Numbered from the stretch's first letter, positions 35,874 through 44,692 are shown. The stretch is 64,000 nt of DNA from Sediminispirochaeta bajacaliforniensis DSM 16054 (GCF_000378205.1 NZ_KB899409.1:124001-188000); one strand, 5' to 3'. Numbers and translations are program-made. Notes: generated by a model not told the origin, from the sequence alone.

Positions 35874-37089
35874 TTTTCCCCTCAAGTACATAGGGAAGCA
35901 TGGCATAAAAAGCCGAACAGATCTCAAGATCATCTACCCTGGTGATCTCATTAGGGGCGTGGGCCTGTGCCTCATCCCCGGGGCCGAAGCCGATGGCCGG
36001 AATTTTATGGCGTCCGGTAGTGGCAACGGCATTTGTGGAAAACGTCCACTTATCGACAACCGGCTCCTTGTTCCAGAGCTCCTTATAAGCGCTCACACCT
36101 GCCTGGACCAGTGTATGGTCCTCGGGAATTTTCCATGTGGGAAAGTACAGCTCCTGATGATAGTCCAGCTTCTTCCAGCCGAACTCTTCGTACATGGGCA
36201 TCTCGACCTGTACCTTATCCTCGCTCTCGCCGATGGCCTCGGAAATGTACTTTTTCACCTGGGCGATGGCAAGTTCCTTGTCCTCACCCCAGGTCAGGCG
36301 CCGGTCAAGGTAGAGCATAGCCTGATCGGGAACCGCGCACTGGCTTGGGCCCTTTACATCAATCTGGCTTACCACGACGGTTCCCTTTCCGAGAAAATTA
36401 TCGTCGTCGGGCTGGAGATCTGCATTGAGCTTTTCCATGGCAAGGGCGGCACGAGCTGCCTTGTAGGCGGCACTTTCACCCCGCTCAGGGGCGGAACCAT
36501 GGCTGGAAACCCCTTTGAGGCGCACCATCATCTCCATCCTTCCCCGGTGTCCGCGGTAGATACGGCAGCTGGTCGGTTCGGTAGAGACAAAGAGGTCCGG
36601 CTTGAACTTCTCTTCTTCGATAAGGTACTTCCAGCACATACCATCGCAATCCTCTTCCATGACGGTAAAGGTAAAGTAGATGGTGTATTCACCGCTGTAG
36701 CCAAGTTCCTTCAGAATTCGACCAGCGGCAATCATGCTGGCGGCTCCACCCTTCTGATCACTTGTACCGCGACCGTGAATCAGGCCATCCTTGATAAGGC
36801 CGGAAAAGGGATCGAGTTTCCACTGGTCGGGGTCGCCAACCTCTACGGTATCGATATGGGCGTCGAAGGCAATGGTCTTAGGTCCGTTTCCAACCCTGCC
36901 GATCACGCTTCCAAGACCGTCGATACGAACCTCGTCGAAACCGGCATCCTGGCACATCTGGACAATCTTTCGGCAGACTGCCTCTTCATCCCCACTGTAA
37001 CTTTTGATCTTTACCATTTCGCTCAGGACTTGTGCCGTATAGTCACGGTATTCCTTCGCTTTTTTTAGAATATCGTCACGAACTCCCAT
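35869..37089 (-). CDS. ygeY: YgeY family M20 metallohydrolase
   Basis: The start at 37089 follows GAGGAG; a longer reading runs into ssnA. The roughly 406-residue product is an M20 peptidase/deacylase with metal ligands in FDAHIDTVEVGD (H78, D80), GRGTSDQKGG (D111) and the Glu pair E145/E146. Its dimerisation domain is also present. YgeY is a marker of the selenium-linked purine operon. It is expected to cleave an amide or ureido bond in an intermediate rather than a peptide; this is from family context, and the exact substrate is not visible. Confidence 0.92.
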   Translation of the reverse strand: MGVRDDILKKAKEYRDYTAQVLSEMVKIKSYSGDEEAVCRKIVQMCQDAGFDEVRIDGLGSVIGRVGNGPKTIAFDAHIDTVEVGDPDQWKLDPFSGLIKDGLIHGRGTSDQKGGAASMIAAGRILKELGYSGEYTIYFTFTVMEEDCDGMCWKYLIEEEKFKPDLFVSTEPTSCRIYRGHRGRMEMMVRLKGVSSHGSAPERGESAAYKAARAALAMEKLNADLQPDDDNFLGKGTVVVSQIDVKGPSQCAVPDQAMLYLDRRLTWGEDKELAIAQVKKYISEAIGESEDKVQVEMPMYEEFGWKKLDYHQELYFPTWKIPEDHTLVQAGVSAYKELWNKEPVVDKWTFSTNAVATTGRHKIPAIGFGPGDEAQAHAPNEITRVDDLEICSAFYAMLPYVLEGKN

Positions 37090-37127
37090 ATTAATTCTCC
37101 TCTGTCGTTCTATATTCGCCGTCTTTT

Positions 37128-38462
37128 TCAATCGGCTAATCTGTCTATGTTCTTCCAGACCCGCATTGTCGCCTTGCGGGCTTCGGCATACAGTGCCTCT
37201 GCATCAAAGGGGAAGCGGCCATCTTCCAGCACCACGCGGCCGTTAACAAGTACGGTTTTGACATCACCGCTTGTCATACCGAAGGCCATGTGCCCAGCGA
37301 TATTTTCGGGGGCAAGCGGCGTCGGGCTAAGATAGTCGGCAATAACGATATCCGCCTTGTAGCCGGCTTCCAGGCGGCCGTACTTTTCATCGAAATAGCG
37401 CTCCAGGATAGCGTTTCCGTTGTAGAGAAACCTCAGATAATCATCCGGCCAGAGCGGGCCGCCTGCATCCTTGTGCTTGAAGTAGGCGAACTTAAACTCC
37501 TCGAACATGTTTGCGCCGATCCCGTCGGTTCCCAGGGCAAGATTCTTGTACTTCGGCAGATTGACATTGTAGCCGACCCCGTTGTTCATGTTGCTTCGGG
37601 CGTTATGCACAAGATAGGCATCGGCCTCGTTGATAAGCCGAATATCCTCATCGGAAAGGTAGATGCCGTGGACCAAAAGCGCCTTCTCGTTAAGGAGACC
37701 GTGGTCGGCAAGCCGACGGCCGAGATCCTTGTTGAAACGCAGGTGAGAATCACTGACATCGTAGCGCCCCTCGGCAACATGAAGGTGAATTCCCCGGCCG
37801 GTTACATCGACCGCTTCCTTCATTGCAACAAGCCCTGCGTCGGGAAGGGTAAAGGGGGCATGTCCTCCGATGGCCGCCTCCACAAGATGATCGCCCCTGC
37901 CGCTTTTCTTCTCTTCGTCGATAAGCTTGGCAAATTCGATATTCTCCTCGATCCCCTGTTCCATGCCCTCAAGGCCGTTTCGATCCGTGGTCTCGTAACA
38001 GGTCATACCCCGAAGGCCCACCTTTTCGAAGGACTTCTTCAAGGTGGCAAGGCTTCCCTTGATATAACTGGGACTTGCATGGTGATCGATGACCGCAGTG
38101 GTTCCGGACTTGATGGCATCCATAGAGCAAATGAGTCCGGAATAGTAGACCGACTCCTCGTCCAGGGCCCGATCAAGGAGCCACCAGAGGTTCCGAAGGG
38201 TCGAGACAAAGTCCGGGGTCGGACCGACCTTGGCCATGACCCCACGGGATAGGCCGCTGTAGTAGTGATGATGGCTGCAGACAAGGCCCGGATAGACCAG
38301 TCTGCCCGATGCATCGATCACCTTCTCCGCCCGGTCCCGATACGCTACTCCGGCATTTTCCCCCACGGCGAGTATGGTATCACCGTCGATAACGATATCG
38401 GCCTTCTCCCAAACCCTGGGAGGGTTAAACTGCATTGCCTGAGCATCTTTAATAATGATCAC
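37128..38462 (-). CDS. ssnA: Putative aminohydrolase SsnA
   Basis: The 444-residue protein starts with GTG, preceded by GGGAG. The N-terminal and metal region PGLVCSHHHYYSGLSRGVMA and the stretch SVYYSGLICSMDAIKSGTTA fit E. coli SsnA closely. Later metal residues lie in IHLHVAEG, LLVHGIYL and LGTDGIGANM. It is a zinc or iron amidohydrolase that probably deaminates or hydrolyses a purine breakdown product. It sits 3 bases after ygfK and upstream of ygeY, the conserved gene order of this system. Confidence 0.93.
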   Translation of the reverse strand: MIIIKDAQAMQFNPPRVWEKADIVIDGDTILAVGENAGVAYRDRAEKVIDASGRLVYPGLVCSHHHYYSGLSRGVMAKVGPTPDFVSTLRNLWWLLDRALDEESVYYSGLICSMDAIKSGTTAVIDHHASPSYIKGSLATLKKSFEKVGLRGMTCYETTDRNGLEGMEQGIEENIEFAKLIDEEKKSGRGDHLVEAAIGGHAPFTLPDAGLVAMKEAVDVTGRGIHLHVAEGRYDVSDSHLRFNKDLGRRLADHGLLNEKALLVHGIYLSDEDIRLINEADAYLVHNARSNMNNGVGYNVNLPKYKNLALGTDGIGANMFEEFKFAYFKHKDAGGPLWPDDYLRFLYNGNAILERYFDEKYGRLEAGYKADIVIADYLSPTPLAPENIAGHMAFGMTSGDVKTVLVNGRVVLEDGRFPFDAEALYAEARKATMRVWKNIDRLAD

Positions 38463-38465
38463 TGG

Positions 38466-41400
38466 TTATTCTCCCACTGCCGTAAGCAGATAATTGTATT
38501 CACTTGCCACCTTTCCGATCACAGCCGAAACCCTTCTGTCCACAAAGCCGCCGGAAATCCTACCCTCTTTGTCTATCGAGTATTCGGTAACCTGTCCGTT
38601 TTGGCGCAGGAAGAGCCTTCCTTCCTGGATGAAAAAGCCGGGATTGGACGAATTCTCGAAATCGTCTTTTCTGTTGTAGATGGTGAACTTGTCTCGATAG
38701 GGCCTGCCGTCGTGGGGGCAGAAGGTCGCACAGTTTCCGCACTCGTTGCAGTAGGCATCTATGTGGAGGATCTGCGCCGGATCGTGAAAATCGGCCAACT
38801 CAGGGCTCTCTATGACGATGTTTGCCCGGTTGGGGCACACTTCCACACACTTGTTACAGACGTAGTTGCACTCCAGACACCTCGCGGCCTCCCGTTCTGC
38901 GAATTTCGCATCGCCCGCGGCCTTCACATCTTCGGATTCGAGAATCTTTCCCTTTCGCTGAAGCAAAACAGCTGCACGATCGCCGGATTCGGGAAGCCGT
39001 ATCTCGTGCTTCCACTGGCTGTCGGCAGAACGGCAGATCGAATCGGCTGCTTTTCGCCCTGCGGCGACACAGCGGACAATGGTAGAAGGCCCGCTCTGAG
39101 CGTCTCCGCCAAGGTATACCCGCGGAATTTTCGTTTCCAGGGTAGAGGCATCCACCTCGGGCCATCCGTCAGGGCCAAGGGGAAGTCCCATATCACGGAG
39201 GGCCTGTGCATCGACGGTTTCCCCAATGGCAGTGATGATGGTATCGGCCTCGATGGTTTCGGTCTTTGCAGTGGCAACCGGTCTGCGTCGTCCCGAGGCG
39301 TCCATGTTGCCGAGCTCCATCACCCGGCAGGTGACACTGCCGTCGGCATCGAAGGACTCGGGGTTACGGAGAAAATGGAACTCCACGCCGTCCTCAACGG
39401 CCATATCATATTCTTCCAGGTCGGCGGGCATCTGCTCCCTGGTTCTGCGGTAGAGGACCGAAACCTTCTCCACACCGGGGACCTGAAGGGCCGCCCGGGC
39501 GCTGTCCATTGCGGTATTTCCCCCGCCCACGACAACAACACGCCGTCCCAGTTTCACATTCTCAGGGGCGTTTCGGAACTCCCACAGGAAGTCAAGGGAT
39601 TCCAGGACCCTGTTGTCGGAGCCGTCGAGGGCCATTACGTTACCCTTCTCCGCTCCTACCCCGAGAAAGATAAACTCAAACCCCTTTGCAATCAGTCCGT
39701 CGATGGTGACGGACTTGGAATTGATATTAAACTCAAACTCAACGCCGTGGGATTTGATGAACTCCACATCCTTTTCAATGGCGGAAAGGGGAAGACGGAA
39801 ATGGGGAATGACATGACGCACAACCCCGCCGGCAGAGTCGTGTTTCTCAAAAACCTTTACATCAAACCCTTCCCGTGCAAGGAAGTAGGCGGCGGATAAT
39901 CCGGCAGGACCTGCCCCGACTACCGCAACTTTCCGGCCGTTCTTCCTGGTCGCCGTGTTGTGGCGGCGAATATACTCATCCCAGCCGTTGTCGGCTGCGA
40001 TTCGTTTCATTTCTCGGATCTTTACCGCCCCTTCGTAGTCAAGCCGTGTACAGTTATACTGACACTGATGGTCGCAGATCTGGCCGGTGATGTTGGGAAG
40101 GGCGTTTTTTTCATAGATAAGATCCAGGGCCTCGCTGTAGCGACCTTCGCCGGTGAGCCTGACATACTCGGGAACATCCTGTCCGATGGGGCAGCCGATG
40201 GTACAGGGAGCCACATAACAGTCGAACAGCGGCAGCGGCCGGTGGGTTTCTATCCGGCTCTTTCCCCTGAAATCTTTCACCGCATTCTGCGCCGAAAGGG
40301 CCTGCTGTGCCATCTTCTTTACCGCCCCGACATCGACCGTACCCTTTTCCCACCCTGAAGAGGCGTCGGTGAGGGCCGAAAGTTCAGCCATTCTGAAATA
40401 ACCGCCGGGTTTGAGCATATCCGTTGCCAAGGTGATGGGACGGATTCCAGCCTCGAAAATGGCCTTCACATTAAAGGCGGAGGCACCACCGGCGTAGCTG
40501 ATGGGCATCGTTCCGTCAAACTCCTCTGAGATGAGGGCCGCGAGATTAATGGTCAGGGGATAAAGGGCCCTGCCGGACATATACATTTCGTCTCCGGGCA
40601 GTGCCCCCTGGTCGTTGACCGATCCGAGGGTATTGGAAAGCTTAACCCCAAAGGTCAGCCCTTCTTTTTCCGCCAGCCCCTTAAGCCGCAGAAGCATCTC
40701 CTTGGCGGCCTCCCACTGAAGATCATGGCCGAAAGCTTCTCGGCTTAGGTGCAAATAAGAGTAGCCCATACCATCCAATATTTCCCGTACCCTGTCATAG
40801 CCCAGAAGGGTCGGGTTGAGTTTGACATAGGTGGGGATCTTCTTTTCTGTGAGCATGTAGCTGCAGATCGCCTCGATTTCGTCTGGTGGGCAGCCGTGCA
40901 TAGTCGAAAGGGTCACCGAAGGAGTGATCTTCGAACCGATTCTCTTCGATATCCCCTGTAAAGCAGGAAACCGAGCTTCCAGATCGGTGCCTGCATACAA
41001 AGCGCCGTCGCTAAGGACAGCCTCAAGGCTCTCAAGCTGTTCCTTGAATCGCGCATCATGTGAAGAATCAATCATCCTCTCGATAAATTGATCCATCCGT
41101 TCCGTTTTGATGCCGGCGAGATCATAGCCGACACTCATATTAAAGATAAAAGAGGGCCCCTTACCGTCGCCAAGTTCAAACAACTCCTCAAGCACGTGAA
41201 GAAGCAACCACGCCTTTACATATTCATCGTATGCCTTGGTGAGGGTGTACTCGGTGGACCACTCGGTGTTGTAACATTCATCTCTTGCATCGATACATGG
41301 TTTTGCAATCTCAAGGGTATCCATGATCTGAACAGTCTTCAGCTCCATAAAACGGCCACCGGAAAGATATGCGGCAATAATATTCTGAGCGAGCTGAGTG

Positions 41401-41585
41401 TGAGGCCCGGCGGCAGGTCCCATGGGAGAACTACAGCTTCCGTGAAAAACGGAAATCCGTTTTCCCGACGACGGTCGGTAAAATCGTGAAACAGGTATAC
41501 CGAATATCGACTGTGACTTCCTATATTCTCCAAAAACTCTCTCTACCAGCTCCCGCAAGGGAACAGGCCGCATGATATCTCCCAT
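38466..41585 (-). CDS. ygfK: Putative selenate reductase-type flavoprotein YgfK
   Basis: ATG 41585 follows AAGGGG; an in-frame GTG lies two codons earlier. The roughly 1039-residue product has a dihydroorotate-dehydrogenase-like N-terminal half (GPAAGPHTQLAQNIIAAYL, TLSTMHGCPPDEIEAIC). A GltD-like half follows with cluster cysteines in CYVAPCTIGCP and CDHQCQYNC, an FAD motif VVGAGPAGLSAAYF and an NAD(P)H motif VVVGGGNTAMDSARAA. Two 4Fe-4S motifs close it (CNKCVEVCP, CNECGNCATFCP). It should shuttle electrons between pyridine nucleotides and the hydroxylases or reduce a pathway intermediate. It is the first gene after the divergent promoter. Confidence 0.94.
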   Translation of the reverse strand: MGDIMRPVPLRELVERVFGEYRKSQSIFGIPVSRFYRPSSGKRISVFHGSCSSPMGPAAGPHTQLAQNIIAAYLSGGRFMELKTVQIMDTLEIAKPCIDARDECYNTEWSTEYTLTKAYDEYVKAWLLLHVLEELFELGDGKGPSFIFNMSVGYDLAGIKTERMDQFIERMIDSSHDARFKEQLESLEAVLSDGALYAGTDLEARFPALQGISKRIGSKITPSVTLSTMHGCPPDEIEAICSYMLTEKKIPTYVKLNPTLLGYDRVREILDGMGYSYLHLSREAFGHDLQWEAAKEMLLRLKGLAEKEGLTFGVKLSNTLGSVNDQGALPGDEMYMSGRALYPLTINLAALISEEFDGTMPISYAGGASAFNVKAIFEAGIRPITLATDMLKPGGYFRMAELSALTDASSGWEKGTVDVGAVKKMAQQALSAQNAVKDFRGKSRIETHRPLPLFDCYVAPCTIGCPIGQDVPEYVRLTGEGRYSEALDLIYEKNALPNITGQICDHQCQYNCTRLDYEGAVKIREMKRIAADNGWDEYIRRHNTATRKNGRKVAVVGAGPAGLSAAYFLAREGFDVKVFEKHDSAGGVVRHVIPHFRLPLSAIEKDVEFIKSHGVEFEFNINSKSVTIDGLIAKGFEFIFLGVGAEKGNVMALDGSDNRVLESLDFLWEFRNAPENVKLGRRVVVVGGGNTAMDSARAALQVPGVEKVSVLYRRTREQMPADLEEYDMAVEDGVEFHFLRNPESFDADGSVTCRVMELGNMDASGRRRPVATAKTETIEADTIITAIGETVDAQALRDMGLPLGPDGWPEVDASTLETKIPRVYLGGDAQSGPSTIVRCVAAGRKAADSICRSADSQWKHEIRLPESGDRAAVLLQRKGKILESEDVKAAGDAKFAEREAARCLECNYVCNKCVEVCPNRANIVIESPELADFHDPAQILHIDAYCNECGNCATFCPHDGRPYRDKFTIYNRKDDFENSSNPGFFIQEGRLFLRQNGQVTEYSIDKEGRISGGFVDRRVSAVIGKVASEYNYLLTAVGE

Positions 41586-41645
41586 ACGCACCCCTTATTA
41601 CGTTGAAATAGAATAAAGCTGACTTTTGTGTCCCGGTCTGACTTT

Positions 41646-41673
41646 ATTGTACCGTGTTTCATTCTGTTGTCAA
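41646..41673 (-). promoter_or_regulatory. Promoter of the ygfK operon
   Basis: On the minus strand: TTGACA, 16-base spacer, TACAAT. The expected leader is about 54 bases. Confidence 0.75.
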
Positions 41674-41714
41674 CAACGAATGCAACAATTTGCAACATTT
41701 TTTACGCTCGTATC

Positions 41715-41743
41715 TTGACGTGGGGGACAGGGTGTAGTATAGA
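41715..41743 (+). promoter_or_regulatory. Promoter P1 of the PLP enzyme gene
   Basis: TTGACG, 17-base spacer, TATAGA. Confidence 0.7.
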
Positions 41744-41821
41744 TGAAGTAGGGTTGGAATTTGAGAAATACGAAAGTTTCACTTAGATATTTCAATTTTT
41801 CCGATCTTTATGCTGTAGTGA

Positions 41822-41850
41822 TTGCGTAAATGTACAGGTTATTGTATCTT
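41822..41850 (+). promoter_or_regulatory. Possible promoter P2 of the PLP enzyme gene
   Basis: TTGCGT, 17-base spacer, TATCTT, about 65 bases before the start codon. It is weaker than P1. Confidence 0.4.
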
Positions 41851-41915
41851 TTAGGCGATTGGCTCGCTTTGAAGTTCCAGTAACCAAAAAAACATCATAA
41901 CGAGAGGGATACGAA

Positions 41916-43379
41916 ATGATCGATCTGACCATGCACGAGGACGTAAAAAAGAAAAATGTTCAAAGATGTCGTGAACGAGGCATCATTCTGCCCACCTTTG
42001 CCCAAATGAAAGATCCTTCAAAAATTCCGGCTTCTGTCCGTGAAAAACTAAAAGAGGTTGGCCTGTGGGACATCAATCCCCTCAACCTTTTCCGCATCAC
42101 CTGGAAAAACGAGCCGACCAAGGATGGAGGAACCTTCGGAGGGGTCAACTACATTGAGATTCCCAAAGAAATAACCGGGGTCAAAGCACGGGTCTTTGCG
42201 ATTGTAGGGAAATGGTTTCCCACCGGAGCCCATAAGGTAGGAGCCACGTACGGTTGTCTTGCTCCCGCCCTCATAACCGGAAATTTCGACTCTACAAAGC
42301 AGAAGGCTGTTTGGCCCTCTACCGGCAACTACTGCCGCGGCGGCGCATATAACTCCGACCTTCTCGCCTGTGATTCCATCGCCATCCTCCCTGAAGAGAT
42401 GAGTGCCGAAAGGTTTAACTGGCTTAAAAAGGTGGCAGGAGAGGTTATTGCCACTCCCGGTTGTGAAAGTAACGTTAAGGAGATTTTCGACAAGTGCCAT
42501 GAGCTGACTTCCCAGCGTGGCGATGCCATCGTTATTTTCAACCAGTTTGATGAGTTCGGGAACTATCTCTGGCATTATGAAGTAACAGGAAATGCCATCG
42601 AAGAGATCGTGAAAAAAGAGATGGGGCCGAAGAGTCGGTTTAAGGGCTATTTCTCCACCACCGGTTCTGCGGGCACCATCGGTGCGGGAGATTATCTGAA
42701 GCAGAAATTTCCAGAATTGAAGATCGCGGCAGGGGAAGCACTTCAGTGCCCGACCCTGCTAAGTAACGGTTTCGGCGGGCATAGAATCGAAGGGATCGGC
42801 GACAAGCATGTGCCCTGGATCCATAACGTACGGAATACCGATATGGTCATCGCCATCGACGATGACGATTCCATGGATCTGCTCAGACTTTTCAACGAGC
42901 CGGCAGGCCAGGAATATATGAAGAAAATCGGAATCCCTGCCTCTTTCGTCGATAACGCCGAGCTTCTTGGAATCAGCGGCATTGCTAATGTCCTCGGTGC
43001 CATTAAGATGGCGAAATACTACGAGATGGACGAGGATGATGTTGTGGTAACCGTCCTTACCGACTCCTTCGAGATGTACCCCAGCAGAATCAAAGAGATG
43101 CAAGAGCGGGACGGCGAACTGGATACTGTAAAGGCGGCGCAGATTTACCACGGCAGCCTTGAGAAGCAGGGCATCGACAACATGATGGAGCTCGGTTACC
43201 GGGACCGCCTGCGGGTCCACAACCTCAAATACTACACGTGGGTCGAGCAGCAGGGAAAGACCTATGCCCAGATCAATGCTCAGTGGTACGACAGGGACTA
43301 CTGGACAAATATCCAGGCCCTTACTCCTAAAATCGATAAGCTGATCGAAGAGTTCAACGCCGAAGTCGGCCTTATCTAA
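41916..43379 (+). CDS. Fold-type II PLP enzyme of unknown substrate, purine cluster
   Basis: The 487-residue protein has the fold-type II (cysteine synthase/threonine synthase) hallmarks: PLP lysine K107 in PTGAHKVGATYG, asparagine loop STGNYCRGG (135 on), and phosphate-binding loop STTGSAGTIGAGDYL. It is longer than usual cysteine synthase (about 310) and than E. coli YgeX (about 400), with an N-terminal extension. It is divergent from ygfK, so it belongs to the purine system. It might perform the diaminopropionate ammonia-lyase step normally done by YgeX, or act on another amino-acid-like breakdown product. Function is an inference; the fold is clear. Confidence 0.8.
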   Translation: MIDLTMHEDVKKKNVQRCRERGIILPTFAQMKDPSKIPASVREKLKEVGLWDINPLNLFRITWKNEPTKDGGTFGGVNYIEIPKEITGVKARVFAIVGKWFPTGAHKVGATYGCLAPALITGNFDSTKQKAVWPSTGNYCRGGAYNSDLLACDSIAILPEEMSAERFNWLKKVAGEVIATPGCESNVKEIFDKCHELTSQRGDAIVIFNQFDEFGNYLWHYEVTGNAIEEIVKKEMGPKSRFKGYFSTTGSAGTIGAGDYLKQKFPELKIAAGEALQCPTLLSNGFGGHRIEGIGDKHVPWIHNVRNTDMVIAIDDDDSMDLLRLFNEPAGQEYMKKIGIPASFVDNAELLGISGIANVLGAIKMAKYYEMDEDDVVVTVLTDSFEMYPSRIKEMQERDGELDTVKAAQIYHGSLEKQGIDNMMELGYRDRLRVHNLKYYTWVEQQGKTYAQINAQWYDRDYWTNIQALTPKIDKLIEEFNAEVGLI

Positions 43380-43390
43380 GCGATTTCACA

Positions 43391-43422
43391 AAAAAAGGCC
43401 GGCACTGTGCCGGCCTTTTTTT
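43391..43422 (+). terminator. Rho-independent terminator
   Basis: GGCCGGC, loop ACTGT, GCCGGCC (43397-43415), flanked by A-run and T-run. It lies between the two PLP enzyme genes and may work in both directions. Confidence 0.88.
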
Positions 43423-43471
43423 CGTCTCAAAGAACGTTTACGCAAAAAGGATTATTCAAGAGGAGCCTTCC

Positions 43472-44692
43472 ATGGAGTTTCATTACATATGTAACGACTG
43501 CGGAGCAGAATACGACTCGAAACATATCATCTACCGCTGCCCGGCCTGCAGCGGAAAGGCAGCAGAGGGAGAGATGCAACGGGGAAACCTGCGTACCATC
43601 ATCGATCCTGCCTATCTTAAAAGCCTGGCGGACAAAAAAAACCTTTCGCCCTTTGACTTCTTTCCCTATGAGATCCCCACACCCCAGGCATATCCGGTAG
43701 GGAATACTCCCCTTCTCGGTCCCGAGCGGCTGAGAAAAAGATATAAGGTCCCCAGGCTGTTTTTGAAAAACGACGGCATGAACCCTTCCGGTTCCTTTAA
43801 AGATAGGGCAAGCCAGCTTGTGGTGGGGCAGGCCCTCCACTTCGGGGAACAAAAGGTTGCCCTCGCTTCGACGGGGAATGCAGGCAGTGCCATGGCCTGT
43901 GCGGGAGCCGCCTACGGGTTGGAGATCATACTGTTTGTTCCGGAAACGGCGCCGAGGAACAAATTGATGCAGTCGGTGCTTTACGGAGCAACGGTAGTTC
44001 CGGTAAAGGGAACCTATGATGATGCCTTCGGACTTTCCATCGAGTTTACCGAAAAACATGGGGGCATCAATCGGAACACCGCCTACAATCCTATGACCGT
44101 CGAAGGCAAAAAGAGCGTGGCCATCGAACTCTTCCTGCAGTTTGCAAGGCGTGCACCCGAATATGTCTATGTGCCGGTGGGGGATGGAGTAATCTACAGC
44201 GGCGTGGTTAAGGGCTTCAAGGACCTCCTCGATGCAGGATTAATCGAACGCTTGCCGAAGGTTATCTGCGTTCAATCGACAAAAAGCAACGCAATAGCCC
44301 AAGCCTGGGAAAGCGGTGAGGCAAAAACCATCCCGGCGGCAACGACGAAGGCCGATTCCATCAGCGTGGCAAGCCCCGCCAACGGCCGCATGGCTGTTGA
44401 CTTTATCAACGAGTGTAAGGGCTGGGCAAGCCAGGTGAGTGACGAGGCTATCATCGAAGCGGAGCTTGAACTCTGCAAAGAGGCAGGCCTTTTTGCAGAA
44501 CCGGCAGCCTCGGCAGCATGGGCCGGATACAAACAAGATCTGGCTTCAGGCAAGATCACTCCAGAAGCGGAAGCGGTCGTCCTTCTTACCGGCATAGGCT
44601 TTAAGGATATGAAGGCTGTGGAAGATACGATAAAGATGCCCAACAGCGTCGAACCGAAGCTCGACGCTGTTGAGGCCTTTTTGTTCAAATAG
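43472..44692 (+). CDS. Threonine synthase-like PLP enzyme with zinc ribbon
   Basis: The 406-residue protein has an N-terminal zinc ribbon (C7, C10, C23, C26), PLP lysine K110 in NPSGSFKDRAS, loop ASTGNAGSAMA and glycine loop VPVGDGVIYSG. This is the threonine synthase pattern, which makes threonine from O-phosphohomoserine. No other threonine gene is near, and it follows the purine-cluster PLP enzyme, so it may instead eliminate or replace a side group of a diaminopropionate-like compound. It has an AGAGGAG ribosome site. A perfect 12-bp inverted repeat lies within the last 20 codons. Confidence 0.82.
   Translation: MEFHYICNDCGAEYDSKHIIYRCPACSGKAAEGEMQRGNLRTIIDPAYLKSLADKKNLSPFDFFPYEIPTPQAYPVGNTPLLGPERLRKRYKVPRLFLKNDGMNPSGSFKDRASQLVVGQALHFGEQKVALASTGNAGSAMACAGAAYGLEIILFVPETAPRNKLMQSVLYGATVVPVKGTYDDAFGLSIEFTEKHGGINRNTAYNPMTVEGKKSVAIELFLQFARRAPEYVYVPVGDGVIYSGVVKGFKDLLDAGLIERLPKVICVQSTKSNAIAQAWESGEAKTIPAATTKADSISVASPANGRMAVDFINECKGWASQVSDEAIIEAELELCKEAGLFAEPAASAAWAGYKQDLASGKITPEAEAVVLLTGIGFKDMKAVEDTIKMPNSVEPKLDAVEAFLFK
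44641..44672 (+). other. Terminator-like perfect inverted repeat inside a gene end
   Basis: CAACAGCGTCGA and TCGACGCTGTTG form a 12-bp stem with an 8-base loop inside the 3' end of the threonine synthase-like gene, with five T at 44678-44682 before its stop codon. Confidence 0.55.

Larger units (their letters stand above)
41586..41915. promoter_or_regulatory. Divergent regulatory region, ygfK / PLP enzyme
   Basis: This 330-base gene-free stretch holds a minus-strand promoter, two plus-strand promoters and, between the outward-facing -35 boxes, CAACA repeats at 41671, 41683 and 41693. The last two belong to TGCAACA copies exactly 10 bases apart (41681 and 41691). That phasing suggests a regulator binding one face of the helix. 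The plus-strand leader (about 165 bases) contains small stems but no riboswitch class that I recognise. Confidence 0.6.

Noticed and set aside
38265-39899. A 544-codon open frame antisense to ygfK
   Set aside because: Shadow of ygfK codon bias; the protein has no family pattern, while the minus-strand frame is a full YgfK.
41744-41915. Purine-type riboswitch in the leader of the PLP enzyme gene
   Set aside because: The conserved core bases of known purine or xanthine riboswitches were not found; only weak stems are visible.
41916-43379. Call of ygeX (diaminopropionate ammonia-lyase) for the 487-residue PLP enzyme
   Set aside because: Length and motif surroundings do not match what I know of YgeX; only the fold type and the gene context are shared.
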